Origin: Flammeovirgaceae bacterium UBA2786 | Lineage (GTDB): Bacteria; Bacteroidota; Bacteroidia; Cytophagales; Cyclobacteriaceae | Assembly (NCBI GenBank): GCA_002352225.1 | Contig: DEIA01000035.1 | Span: 1 to 9,935 of the forward strand | Length of the DNA stretch: 9,935 bases | Direction: 5' to 3' | Part shown: in pieces, positions 1 through 6,151 of the stretch | Layout: every line of letters begins with the position of its first letter | Numbering within the stretch: the stretch's first letter is position 1 | The notes under the pieces: model-generated | The model's database searches: none | The model's input: the letters and a program-made list of their open reading frames with translations, nothing else | What the model was told of the DNA's origin: nothing | Position numbers and translations under genes: made by a program

Positions 1-74
1 AAAACTCACCAAAACATACACGCATATATCCGGTTAATGGAAATAGAAATGTGCCCGTTCAGGCTGCTATGCTG

Positions 75-120
75 TTTTTCTTTTCTTTTTTTTCTTTTCT
101 TTTCTTTTCTTTCTTTCTTT
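75..120 (+). repeat. Polypyrimidine microsatellite, imperfect (TTTTC)n
   Basis: A 46-base run made only of T and C on the + strand. It reads as TTTTC units interrupted by an eight-T run (86-93) and ending in three shorter TTTC-like units. The matching tracts in the other two leaders are clean: five units at 2894-2922 and three at 4605-4622. Such arrays are prone to slipped-strand length change. It lies about 58 bases upstream of the candidate -7 box, so length changes would alter DNA upstream of that promoter, or the 5' UTR if transcription starts further upstream. Confidence 0.85.
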
Positions 121-153
121 AACTTACACAAGGGTTATCTGGGTGAAATTAGC

Positions 154-185
154 TTTATAATGTTGATTGGTACTGTTTACTTTTG
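154..185 (+). promoter_or_regulatory. Candidate Bacteroidota sigma-A promoter, module 1
   Basis: TACTTTTG at 178-185 matches the Bacteroidota -7 consensus TAnnTTTG exactly. An upstream TTTA at 154-157, 20 bases away, could act as a weak -33 element (consensus TTTG or TTG). The -7 box is preserved as TACTTTTA at the same place in the other two leaders, about 40 bases before the peptide start codon. The -33 assignment is uncertain because the copy 2 and 3 TTTG is not present at the matching position here. Confidence 0.5.
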
Positions 186-224
186 GCTAATGCTATAGAG
201 AGCAGAACTTTAAAGTATAAAATC

Positions 225-410
225 ATGAGAAAGACTGTAGTTCTTGGGTTAACTTTTTTGGCTGTTTTAGCACTTACTCAACCTTTAAAATCGAATGCTG
301 CTTGCCAACTGGTTTGTAAGTACAAGTGGTCAAGTACCTGTTATTGTTGGGATACATGTGCAACTGGAACAGGTAACTCCTGTACAGGTTGCTGCCCACC
401 TGTATTATAA
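225..410 (+). CDS. Secreted Cys-rich peptide, module 1 (8 Cys)
   Basis: A 61 aa precursor of unknown function. Residues 1-25 form a Sec signal: MRK n-region, hydrophobic core at about 5-18, and an S-N-A end typical of signal peptidase I. The predicted 36 aa mature peptide has eight cysteines, including CYC near the middle and a C-terminal TGCCPP, an even count that fits four disulfides. I chose ATG 225 because the matching ATG is conserved in all three modules; an in-frame TTG at 183 would put 14 residues before the signal and overlap the candidate -7 box. A DUF4221-like lipoprotein gene follows 72 bases downstream. In Bacteroidales, NVEALA-family peptides sit beside propeller lipoproteins in a similar way; this peptide lacks a literal NVEALA motif, so the link is by analogy. 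It could be a signal, a bacteriocin-like peptide or a surface ligand. Confidence 0.75.
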   Translation: MRKTVVLGLTFLAVLALTQPLKSNAACQLVCKYKWSSTCYCWDTCATGTGNSCTGCCPPVL

Positions 411-417
411 TACTACC

Positions 418-439
418 TACCTTACCAAGGGTTAGGGTA
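418..439 (+). terminator. Hairpin after peptide 1, possible attenuator
   Basis: TACCTTA (418-424) pairs with TAGGGTA (433-439), seven pairs including one G-T, around an eight-base loop, followed by the T-rich TTTATTATTTG. It lies 7 bases after the peptide stop and 43 bases before the lipoprotein start. A weak terminator here would give more peptide than lipoprotein transcript. The stem is short and the T run interrupted, so this is tentative. Confidence 0.35.
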
Positions 440-482
440 TTTATTATTTGCCAATATCCATTTTCTTACAATTAACAATGCC

Positions 483-1643
483 ATGAAACTGTTAAGTTGT
501 TTTTTCTTTTCTTTTGCTCTGTTAATTTCGGTAAGTTGTTCGTTGAAAAGAGAAAACTACTACCTGGAATCTTTAAAGGGTAAGGCGTTTCAGGTATCTT
601 TAGATAGCCTGGAGATTGGGATAGACTCTTTATCTATGAACCCTTATTTTATTTATGATAAGTTTAAAGATGATTTGAACGATGATAATATCTTTGTTGG
701 CTATAACGTGAATGTCCATACATTAGATTTTTTTAGTTTTGGTAAACGGAAATTAATTAAAAGATTGTTCCTGACTCAGGATGGAATAGGCGCTATAAAT
801 GAGGTACTAAGTTTCGATTTTTATAATTGGGATTCTATATTCGTCTATTCCAGAGCTCAATTGAAGGTCATTGATTCATCAGGAATAGTTAGATCAAAAT
901 TTAACCTTATAGATAATGACCTTATTGATTATTACGGAGAACCTGTGGCAGATTTTTATTTTAACTTGGAATACCTCAAAGAAAGGAAATCGATACTTTT
1001 CTATAATGTAATTGACCCTCCATCCTTGCGATCTGATCGAAACATTGTTTCTGAGTTTAATTTGCCTTCTGGGGAGTTTACATCAATACCCATTAGATAC
1101 TCAAAATATTTCGTTGATAACAATGCTAATGTTGGGCACCTGGCATATCTCTCTAAAGAGAATGTTTATGATAACAAAATCACCTATAATTTTCTTTACG
1201 AGTCCAATATCTATGTATATGATTTAGAGTCAGGTAAAACTACTGCCTACGGAGGAAACAGCACAACTGCCAATCCTTTGGCAACCACATTTGATGTTTA
1301 CAACAATCAGGATAATTTGGATTGGCAAAAACATGCCATCGCGAACCCGCACTATTTTCAGGTACTTCCCGATAAATTTCGTAAACTATATTATCGGCTG
1401 CATTGGCTGCCTGCCACAGTAAGCTCTCCAATAGCTCCATCAGCAAAAGACAAAGATTTGGTGTTAATGGTTTTTGATGAAGAATTTAATGTTGTTTACG
1501 AATCATTACTCCCCACCAAGACCTATAGGATACATCATTGGTTTGTTACGGAAGAAGGACTATTCTTATCCCCAACTCACCCTGACATAATTCGAAATGA
1601 AAACTTGAGCACCTGGCATGTTTACAAGTTTACCAGTAAGTAA
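483..1643 (+). CDS. DUF4221-like propeller lipoprotein, module 1
   Basis: A 386 aa predicted lipoprotein. The N-terminus has a short hydrophobic signal and a lipobox ending at Cys19 (ISVSC), so it should be anchored in the envelope. The rest is rich in beta-strand and aromatic stretches, as expected for a beta-propeller. It is paralogous to the gene at 5006: both have RKLYYRL, then DE.F.(V/I)V..(S/T)LLPTK, then WFV.E.GL(F/Y)(L/I)S near the C-terminus. That tail and the length (about 365-395 aa in the family) match DUF4221, a Bacteroidota family of unknown function. It follows the Cys-rich peptide and overlaps the next gene by 26 bases, suggesting one operon. Family assignment is from memory of the pattern. 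A role as receptor, processing or immunity partner for the peptide is inference. Confidence 0.8.
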   Translation: MKLLSCFFFSFALLISVSCSLKRENYYLESLKGKAFQVSLDSLEIGIDSLSMNPYFIYDKFKDDLNDDNIFVGYNVNVHTLDFFSFGKRKLIKRLFLTQDGIGAINEVLSFDFYNWDSIFVYSRAQLKVIDSSGIVRSKFNLIDNDLIDYYGEPVADFYFNLEYLKERKSILFYNVIDPPSLRSDRNIVSEFNLPSGEFTSIPIRYSKYFVDNNANVGHLAYLSKENVYDNKITYNFLYESNIYVYDLESGKTTAYGGNSTTANPLATTFDVYNNQDNLDWQKHAIANPHYFQVLPDKFRKLYYRLHWLPATVSSPIAPSAKDKDLVLMVFDEEFNVVYESLLPTKTYRIHHWFVTEEGLFLSPTHPDIIRNENLSTWHVYKFTSK

Positions 1644-2586
1644 AATCTTAAGAGATATTTCTCTTCATATTTTATTCCTTTCAGGGTGTGTTAATATGCA
1701 AGGCCAGGATTTAGCTCTAACCAAAGGTTACGTTCTTGATAATCGCGATAACCCTATATCTGATGTGCACATTTATACTAATGGATTAAAATTGCTTGAT
1801 GTTTCGTTAACAGATGGTAGTTTTAATGTTAATCTTTTAAGTGTAAGCGACACGATTTTTTTTACTCATGTTTCATATAAGGATGTAATTTTGCCTTATA
1901 ATGTAATATACCATTTAGATGGTATTGTTCATTTGGAAGAATCAATCACCTGGCTGAACGGGATAACTGTTCATCCTTTAACTCCTAAGCAATTATTTGT
2001 TACCGCTGTAAATAATATGAAAAATGGAATCATGGATTATTCTGCGATGACATTTAAGGATAGGTGGATTGTTGATCAGAAGGAATTAATTGGTAAAGCG
2101 CTGGGCAACTGTATCGATACACTTAAAATTAAAGAATTATATCTACCCATTATTGATAGGATAAATGGAACGTTATACTTTGATTACATGAAAACACAAG
2201 CAGCAGTATTTAATGTGGATAACTTAGATGACTATTATTTTGAATATGTTAAAGATACTCTCGACCTACAACCTTCGTTTACCCGAATAAAATGTATAAA
2301 TAAAAGCTTTAATGAAAATTTTATAGTAATTACTATTTATGATAAAGACTTCACAATTGCAAAAGTAGCGTTTAGGTATTATTGGAATACGGTTTTAAAT
2401 AGATTGTCAGAGGATTTGAAGTACCAAATTTGCGAGTTGGCAGGCGAGTCTTTCTATAACCCTATAACTAAAAAGATTGTGAGAATAGAAACAGAAACAA
2501 CTTTCTTAATTGGGAGTTATGACATAATGAATCAAAAATTTCTACCTTGTTTTCGTTTACGCAAAATTGCTTCTTCAAAATTTTAG
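1618..2586 (+). CDS. Carboxypeptidase-regulatory-like domain lipoprotein
   Basis: A 322 aa envelope protein. After a hydrophobic N-terminus there is a good lipobox, LSGC, with Cys24. Residues about 35-93 look like a carboxypeptidase-regulatory-like beta-sandwich (CarboxypepD_reg-like): GYVLDNRDNPISDVHIY, then TDGSFNV, then a strand-rich stretch ending near VSYKDVIL. This small domain is common at the N-termini of Bacteroidota outer-membrane and surface proteins and is thought to be a structural or binding module. Residues about 100-322 match nothing I recognise. There is no TonB plug or barrel, and the protein is far too short for a SusC-type receptor. ATG 1618 is chosen because it gives the complete signal; it lies inside the DUF4221-like gene, so translation is probably coupled. 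It is the last gene of module 1 and has no counterpart in the other modules. Confidence 0.72.
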   Translation: MFTSLPVSKILRDISLHILFLSGCVNMQGQDLALTKGYVLDNRDNPISDVHIYTNGLKLLDVSLTDGSFNVNLLSVSDTIFFTHVSYKDVILPYNVIYHLDGIVHLEESITWLNGITVHPLTPKQLFVTAVNNMKNGIMDYSAMTFKDRWIVDQKELIGKALGNCIDTLKIKELYLPIIDRINGTLYFDYMKTQAAVFNVDNLDDYYFEYVKDTLDLQPSFTRIKCINKSFNENFIVITIYDKDFTIAKVAFRYYWNTVLNRLSEDLKYQICELAGESFYNPITKKIVRIETETTFLIGSYDIMNQKFLPCFRLRKIASSKF

Positions 2587-2831
2587 TAGCAGGATACCAA
2601 ATTTTAAAATTAACTCTTTCCCTCCTTGTCGTTAACGTTTGCATAAAAGTGTGTTTGCCTAAGTATTTAGCACACAAGTGTGCGCAAGCTTACTACTAAC
2701 GATTTTGAGACTAACCTGTTGTCAACGCTATCGTGCACGTTGGAGAAGAATTTTCATCGTGGGCGAAAGCAAGGTGCGGTAAGCCTGCATACTTTATGCA
2801 ACCAAAACAGATGGAATATCTTAGTACAAGA
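2587..2831. other. Gene-free spacer between modules 1 and 2
   Basis: Together with leader 2 this makes a 441-base stretch without a convincing gene. It holds the stem-forming sequence at 2649-2683. The part from about 2680 to 2840 seems less A/T-rich than its surroundings and has a 60-codon open frame from a GTG, but no signal peptide, family pattern or start context, so I do not call it a gene. It might be an old insertion or remnant. Confidence 0.5.
2649..2683 (+). repeat. Overlapping inverted repeats with two alternative stems
   Basis: CACAC at 2671-2675 can pair either with GTGTG at 2649-2653, with an inner CTAA/TTAG stem closing a GTAT loop, or with the GTGTG at 2678-2682. The second forms a near-perfect palindrome, GCACAC-AA-GTGTGC, at 2670-2683. 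It lies about 60 bases after the end of module 1. It could be a protein-binding site or a terminator for module 1, but no T run follows. Function unknown. Confidence 0.4.
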
Positions 2832-2893
2832 ACTTACATGCCTGGGGCAATTTGAAGTTTAATCCCGATTAAGTTTTAAGCTTGTTTGGGCCA

Positions 2894-2922
2894 TTTTTCT
2901 TTTCTTTTCTTTTCTTTTCTTT
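2894..2922 (+). repeat. (TTTTC)5 microsatellite in leader 2
   Basis: Five TTTTC units, the first with one extra T, ending in TTT before ATCTTACTC. Leader 3 has three units at the same place in otherwise matching DNA. This is direct evidence that the array length changes. Confidence 0.9.
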
Positions 2923-2959
2923 ATCTTACTCAGGCAACAGACATACAACTTTTCAACAA

Positions 2960-2987
2960 TTTGAATGGTTTACGTAGACTACTTTTA
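2960..2987 (+). promoter_or_regulatory. Candidate sigma-A promoter, module 2
   Basis: TTTG at 2960-2963 and TACTTTTA at 2980-2987 (one mismatch to TAnnTTTG) are 16 bases apart, slightly tight for the Bacteroidota consensus. The same pair with the same spacing occurs in leader 3, and the -7 box is perfect in leader 1. The 5' UTR would then be about 35 bases. A second, weaker -7-like box (TAAGCTTG) lies upstream of the C/T tract at 2877-2884. Confidence 0.45.
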
Positions 2988-3027
2988 GGTAATGCTATAC
3001 GGTATAGCAGGATTAAATTTTAAGCTT

Positions 3028-3231
3028 ATGAAAAGGAAATTCTTTTTAGGATTAGGTTTTAGTGCGATGCTAACCAGTGGATTACTTGTAGCACAGAAAG
3101 CCTACGCTGATCATTGCCAGGGTAACCAGGGAACGTGTACACTCACATGGTGGTGTTGTAATTGCAATGGAGTGCCCGGTTGCCGGGAAGAAATTGTTGT
3201 GCTTGAGGGATATAAGAACGGGATTGAATAG
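3028..3231 (+). CDS. Secreted Cys-rich peptide, module 2 (6 Cys)
   Basis: A 67 aa precursor of unknown function. The signal is MKRK, a hydrophobic stretch to about residue 22, and a K-A-Y-A end; signal peptidase I would cut before DHC. The 40 aa mature part has six cysteines: HC, TC, WWCCNC and GC. It ends in a cysteine-free acidic and hydrophobic tail. The start is ATG 3028: an in-frame ATG at 2992 is ATA in the sister leader, so it is not conserved and would put 12 residues before the signal. Beyond MK at the start, a lysine near the cleavage site and an even cysteine count, it shares almost nothing with the other two peptides, although the leader upstream is almost the same as that of module 3. 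Confidence 0.75.
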   Translation: MKRKFFLGLGFSAMLTSGLLVAQKAYADHCQGNQGTCTLTWWCCNCNGVPGCREEIVVLEGYKNGIE

Positions 3232-3373
3232 GTAAAGGAGGAGGTTGGAACAAAGGGCATTCTATCATCCCTAATTTCCATGGTGATCGACTGGATTTTC
3301 GGGCATTCGGATGAGGTAATACTCCATGTATTTGATTTTGACGAGCTTTTTTTATAGAAATGAGTTGCAGATT

Positions 3374-4489
3374 ATGTACAGATTAATATTTTTCATTTTC
3401 TCAAGTATAATGCTTACGCAGTTTTCGAATTGTAGTAGCAAAACCGAAATGGAGGTAAATGACGAAAGCAACGGATTAATACTTTTTTCTGAAAGTATGG
3501 TACCTGTAAAACTAAAGTCTCAAAAGAAGGAAGTATCAGACTTTCGTCTTCCTATACGAATAAAGTAAATTGATGAGTACTTGTTTATTACGGATCTAAA
3601 GCGCGATAAAGGAATGGTTGCAATTTATGATTTGATTAATGACAGGTACCTCAGATCAATAATCCCTAAAGGGAATGGTCCCAGCGAGTTATCAGCGGTG
3701 TCAAGCATTGTAGGTGGAAATGATGGAAGAATATATTTTTATGACCTACAAAGCTTGCGCTTGTTGGAGGCTGATTTGAATAAGTTAATAACAGATAGCC
3801 TTGTGCAGCCAGTCTATTCAAAGAGAATAATATCTGACGATTATGAAAAACCACTTCGGATAGTTAATGCATCAGATACATCCTTCATAGCCTATTCCGT
3901 ACCGGGCATTAAAGGCCGATTTTCTTTTTTAGATCGTAATTTTGGATTTACCGGACACCAGTTTGGCGAGTATCCACCTTTGGAAAAGACAGGAGAAGCG
4001 CATGATATGGCTCAGGTGCCTTTCTACGCTCAGGTACTGGGCAACATATACTCATCTTCCATAAGCACTTTGCCATCTAACAATTTCTTTATTGTGGCCC
4101 ACCATAATGTTGATCTTATAGAGATATACGATTATAAAAGTGGCCAGCGTTTGAAACGAATAATAGGACCCGATCAGAATTTTCCCCCGGCTTATGTAAT
4201 TAACAGCGGTGGGCAAGGGGCACCTTGTTTGGAATGCAGGTGTGGATATTCAAGCCCGCAAATAACGTCCAGGTACTATGCTTTTTTGAGGCTGCATAAA
4301 CTATATAAAGAAGCCGATGCTTATTTGAGCCGGTATATTTATTTGTTTGATTTTGAAGGCAGACTTATTTCGGTTCTTGAACTTGATGCTGAAATTTCTG
4401 AATTTGTTATTGATGAACAAAGAAAGAAAATATATGCTATTGCATTTGATGAGGACAGCGTTTTGTTGTCGTACGATTTACCAGTTTAA
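3374..4489 (+). pseudogene. BF3164/TolB-like six-bladed propeller lipoprotein, in-frame stop
   Basis: If read through one stop codon this frame gives about 370 residues. It starts with a lipoprotein signal whose lipobox ends at Cys20 (FSNC). The body resembles Bacteroidota BF3164-type, TolB-like six-bladed beta-propeller lipoproteins: FITDLK....VAIYDL, then GNGPSEL, then IYFYDL, later YIYLFDFEGRL and IDEQRKKIYAIAFDED. Codon 65 is TAA (3566-3568). The same frame continues at once with IDEYLFITD, which fits propeller blade 1, so this is a nonsense change and not a frameshift. The product would be a 64 aa stub unless translation restarts (TTG at 3581) or the stop is read through. PCLECRC, at about residue 280, is an unusual cysteine cluster. 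ATG 3326 would add 16 residues before the signal. It lies 142 bases after peptide 2; a sequencing error is possible. Confidence 0.72.
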
Positions 4490-4604
4490 TAAAAGTCGGA
4501 TTGACTTTACGAAAAGATTAATTTTTTAAAACTCACTCAATTACTTACATGCACTAACAGGTTAAAATTTAAGCCCGATTAAGTTTTAAGCTTGTTTGAG
4601 CCAC

Positions 4605-4622
4605 TTTTCTTTTCTTTTCTTT
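4605..4622 (+). repeat. (TTTTC)3 microsatellite in leader 3
   Basis: Three exact TTTTC units plus TTT, flanked by the same sequences as the five-unit array of leader 2. The 10-base contraction between the copies equals two whole units. Confidence 0.9.
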
Positions 4623-4659
4623 ATCTTACTCAGGCAACAGACGTACAACCTTTCAACAA

Positions 4660-4687
4660 TTTGAATGACTTGCGTAAGCTACTTTTA
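4660..4687 (+). promoter_or_regulatory. Candidate sigma-A promoter, module 3
   Basis: TTTG at 4660-4663 and TACTTTTA at 4680-4687, 16 bases apart, exactly as in leader 2. The spacer carries several of the transitions that separate the two leaders while both boxes are unchanged, which suggests that the boxes are constrained. Confidence 0.45.
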
Positions 4688-4727
4688 AGTAATACTATAC
4701 GGTATGGCAGGATTAAATTTTAAGCTT

Positions 4728-4928
4728 ATGAAAAAGTTAATTAGTGAGGCAGGTTCATTGCTGAGTTTATTAGTTCTTTGCGTGGCTGTTTTTTGTTCAG
4801 GTAAGGAAGCGGAAGCGCAATCGGGAGGTTGTTGTTACTTGAGAAAGTGGTACCCTGAATATGGAGATTGTTGGCCAACTACCGAGAATTGCTTGCAAAC
4901 AATCATCGTGAAACCCAAGGTACAGTAA
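4728..4928 (+). CDS. Secreted Cys-rich peptide, module 3 (4 Cys)
   Basis: A 66 aa precursor of unknown function. MKK is followed by a hydrophobic core at about residues 11-23 and a K-E-A-E-A end; cleavage before QSGG gives a 36 aa mature peptide with four cysteines (a GGCC pair, DC and NC), two tryptophans and a cysteine-free tail ending KPKVQ. Two more cysteines lie in the signal; VFCS is not a good lipobox, so I prefer signal peptidase I. The start is ATG 4728, directly after the conserved TTTTAAGCTT; an upstream ATG at 4704 would add eight residues. The genes after it encode a DUF4221-like lipoprotein, a thioredoxin-like lipoprotein with CGSC and a kinase-like protein, the fullest set of partners among the three modules. 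Confidence 0.75.
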   Translation: MKKLISEAGSLLSLLVLCVAVFCSGKEAEAQSGGCCYLRKWYPEYGDCWPTTENCLQTIIVKPKVQ

Positions 4929-4951
4929 TTTTACAAAACTTGCCTGTATAG

Positions 4952-4984
4952 AAACCACATTATGAACTTATCATAATGTGGTTT
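4952..4984 (+). terminator. Perfect 14-bp hairpin between peptide 3 and its lipoprotein
   Basis: AAACCACATTATGA (4952-4965) and TCATAATGTGGTTT (4971-4984) are perfect inverted repeats around a five-base loop. It lies 23 bases after the peptide stop and 21 bases before the lipoprotein ATG. The right arm ends in TTT but is followed by G, so it is not a classic terminator. It could attenuate downstream transcription, protect the 3' end of the peptide mRNA, or hinder ribosome access to the next gene. Confidence 0.6.
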
Positions 4985-5005
4985 GAAACAGTAAACCGTT
5001 TAGAT

Positions 5006-6151
5006 ATGAGGTGCACGATATATTTATGTTTTTTTGTTTTTTTTATTGATGGATGTATAAAACCTAAACAATCCGAGAGATTAAATTCTGAATTCACTGT
5101 TGGACTAGTTGAAGCAGGTATTAGGGAATTTGAATTGGATTCAACAACATCATTTCGAGTAAGTTACTTGGATATTTTTGAGACGGATGATCAGGATTTT
5201 TTAGTAGTTGAGAATAGAAACAAGCCATCTATTCAATTTTATGATTTTAAACATAACAAAATTACTCGTGAGGTTTTGTTAGAGACGGAAGGGCCAAATG
5301 GTATTGGCAAGAGCAGGGGGGTATTTGTAAAGAATTTTGATTCATTATATGTGTTAAGCCCGTTTCACTATTCAATTTATCTTATAAATAATGAGGGTAA
5401 GGTTTTGGATAAGTACCAATGGCTAAATAGTACTGCGGAAATAAAGAGTTCATCCATGGCTGGGATATATAGCACTAGCCCAGCAATTTTACTGGAAGAT
5501 CAACTTCATATATTTGCAGTTCCGGAAACGGGCTATAAGAAGAAGGTCACATTTGAGAGTGGTAATGTAAATTTGACTTTAAACTTAAGGAGTAAGGAGG
5601 TTTCGTTGAATTACAATTACCCAGAAACTTACAGAAAGCGAATGTTTGGCAACCTATTCCTAAAAATTGATAGGACAAAGACTGCAACGAATAATATTCT
5701 TTACTCCTTTGGAGCTGATAATCTGATTTACGAGACTAATTACCACGACATTAATCGATCTTATTTTGCAGGAAGTTCTTACTTTGATGAAGCAATCCCT
5801 TTACAAAATTTAGATAATGCTGATGACCATCAAATGTTAACCGGATATTATTCAGGAATAAAATATGATCGGTACAGGAAGCTTTATTATAGATTGGCCG
5901 TTCACCCAATTGATTTGGTTAATGTTCAGAATCAAAGAAATCACTTAAAAGATAAACAGCTATCTGTAATAGTTTTAGACGAAAATTTTAAAATTGTCGG
6001 AGAAACTCTTCTTCCTACAAAGAGGCATTTATATACAACCTGGTTTGTAGGTGAGGCGGGCCTTTACATTTCAAACCATAACAGGAGTAATAGTTTAATT
6101 GGCGAGAACGTACTTTCCTTTACTATTTATGAACCAGCGCTGTTGCCATAG
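5006..6151 (+). CDS. DUF4221-like propeller lipoprotein, module 3
   Basis: A 381 aa paralogue of the lipoprotein at 483-1643. The signal ends with the lipobox FIDGC (Cys17), so it is predicted to be lipid-anchored. Strand-rich repeats fill the middle, and the C-terminus has the same landmarks: RKLYYRL, LDENF, TLLPTK and WFVGEAGLYIS. No catalytic motif is visible. ATG 5006 is preferred over ATG 4976 because the latter lies inside the 14-bp hairpin and would put ten residues, some charged, before the signal. The gene overlaps the thioredoxin-like gene by 23 bases, so the two are probably co-translated. As in module 1, it is the first gene after the peptide, which makes a direct functional link with the peptide likely but unproven. 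Confidence 0.8.
   Translation: MRCTIYLCFFVFFIDGCIKPKQSERLNSEFTVGLVEAGIREFELDSTTSFRVSYLDIFETDDQDFLVVENRNKPSIQFYDFKHNKITREVLLETEGPNGIGKSRGVFVKNFDSLYVLSPFHYSIYLINNEGKVLDKYQWLNSTAEIKSSSMAGIYSTSPAILLEDQLHIFAVPETGYKKKVTFESGNVNLTLNLRSKEVSLNYNYPETYRKRMFGNLFLKIDRTKTATNNILYSFGADNLIYETNYHDINRSYFAGSSYFDEAIPLQNLDNADDHQMLTGYYSGIKYDRYRKLYYRLAVHPIDLVNVQNQRNHLKDKQLSVIVLDENFKIVGETLLPTKRHLYTTWFVGEAGLYISNHNRSNSLIGENVLSFTIYEPALLP

Larger units (their letters stand above)
1..224 (+). repeat. Leader copy 1 of the peptide modules (divergent)
   Basis: This is the non-coding leader of the first Cys-rich peptide gene and the most divergent of three copies. It shares with the others, in the same order, a start like that of copy 3 (AAAACTCAC at 1-9, compare 4528-4536), a long C/T tract (75-120), a TTTAACTTACACAAGG block just after the tract (TTTATCTTACTCAGG in copies 2 and 3), and a TACTTTTG box at 178-185 followed by TAATGCTATA. 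The middle is poorly conserved. The copy may extend left of the window. Common order and spacing rather than overall identity make the case for homology. Confidence 0.6.
2832..3027 (+). repeat. Leader copy 2 of the peptide modules
   Basis: This leader is nearly identical to copy 3. From CCCGATTAAG (2864 onward) to the peptide ATG I count about 12 substitutions in some 160 bases, all transitions, plus a 10-base length difference that is exactly two TTTTC units. Both share ACTTACATGC at their left end. Order of parts: CCCGATTAAG, TTTTAAGCTTG, pyrimidine tract, CTTACTCAGGCAACAGAC, TTTG, TACTTTTA, CTATACGGTAT, GGATTAAATTTTAAGCTT, ATG. Identity stops within the first codons of the peptide gene. 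Confidence 0.88.
4528..4727 (+). repeat. Leader copy 3 of the peptide modules
   Basis: Near-identical partner of leader 2 and the best link to leader 1, since its left end AAAACTCAC is also found at bases 1-9. All parts listed for copy 2 are present. The extra in-frame upstream ATG here is at 4704 instead of 2992, so only the ATG directly after TTTTAAGCTT is shared. The copy follows the end of the propeller pseudogene by about 40 bases, so it probably restarts transcription for module 3. Confidence 0.88.

Noticed and set aside
183..224. N-terminal extension of peptide 1 from TTG 183, and similar upstream starts at 2992 and 4704
   Set aside because: The upstream start is at a different place in each copy, TTG 183 overlaps the candidate -7 box, and the extension would bury the signal peptide. 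Only the ATG at 225, 3028 and 4728 is common to all.
2625..2700. Integron attC-like site suggested by GTTAAC and CTAAC flanking stems
   Set aside because: The core sequences do not fit the RYYYAAC and GTTRRRY pattern, and there is no integrase or cassette array.
2680..2862. 60-codon open frame from a GTG between modules 1 and 2
   Set aside because: No signal peptide, domain pattern or start context, it begins inside an inverted repeat and runs into the conserved leader 2. Most likely chance.
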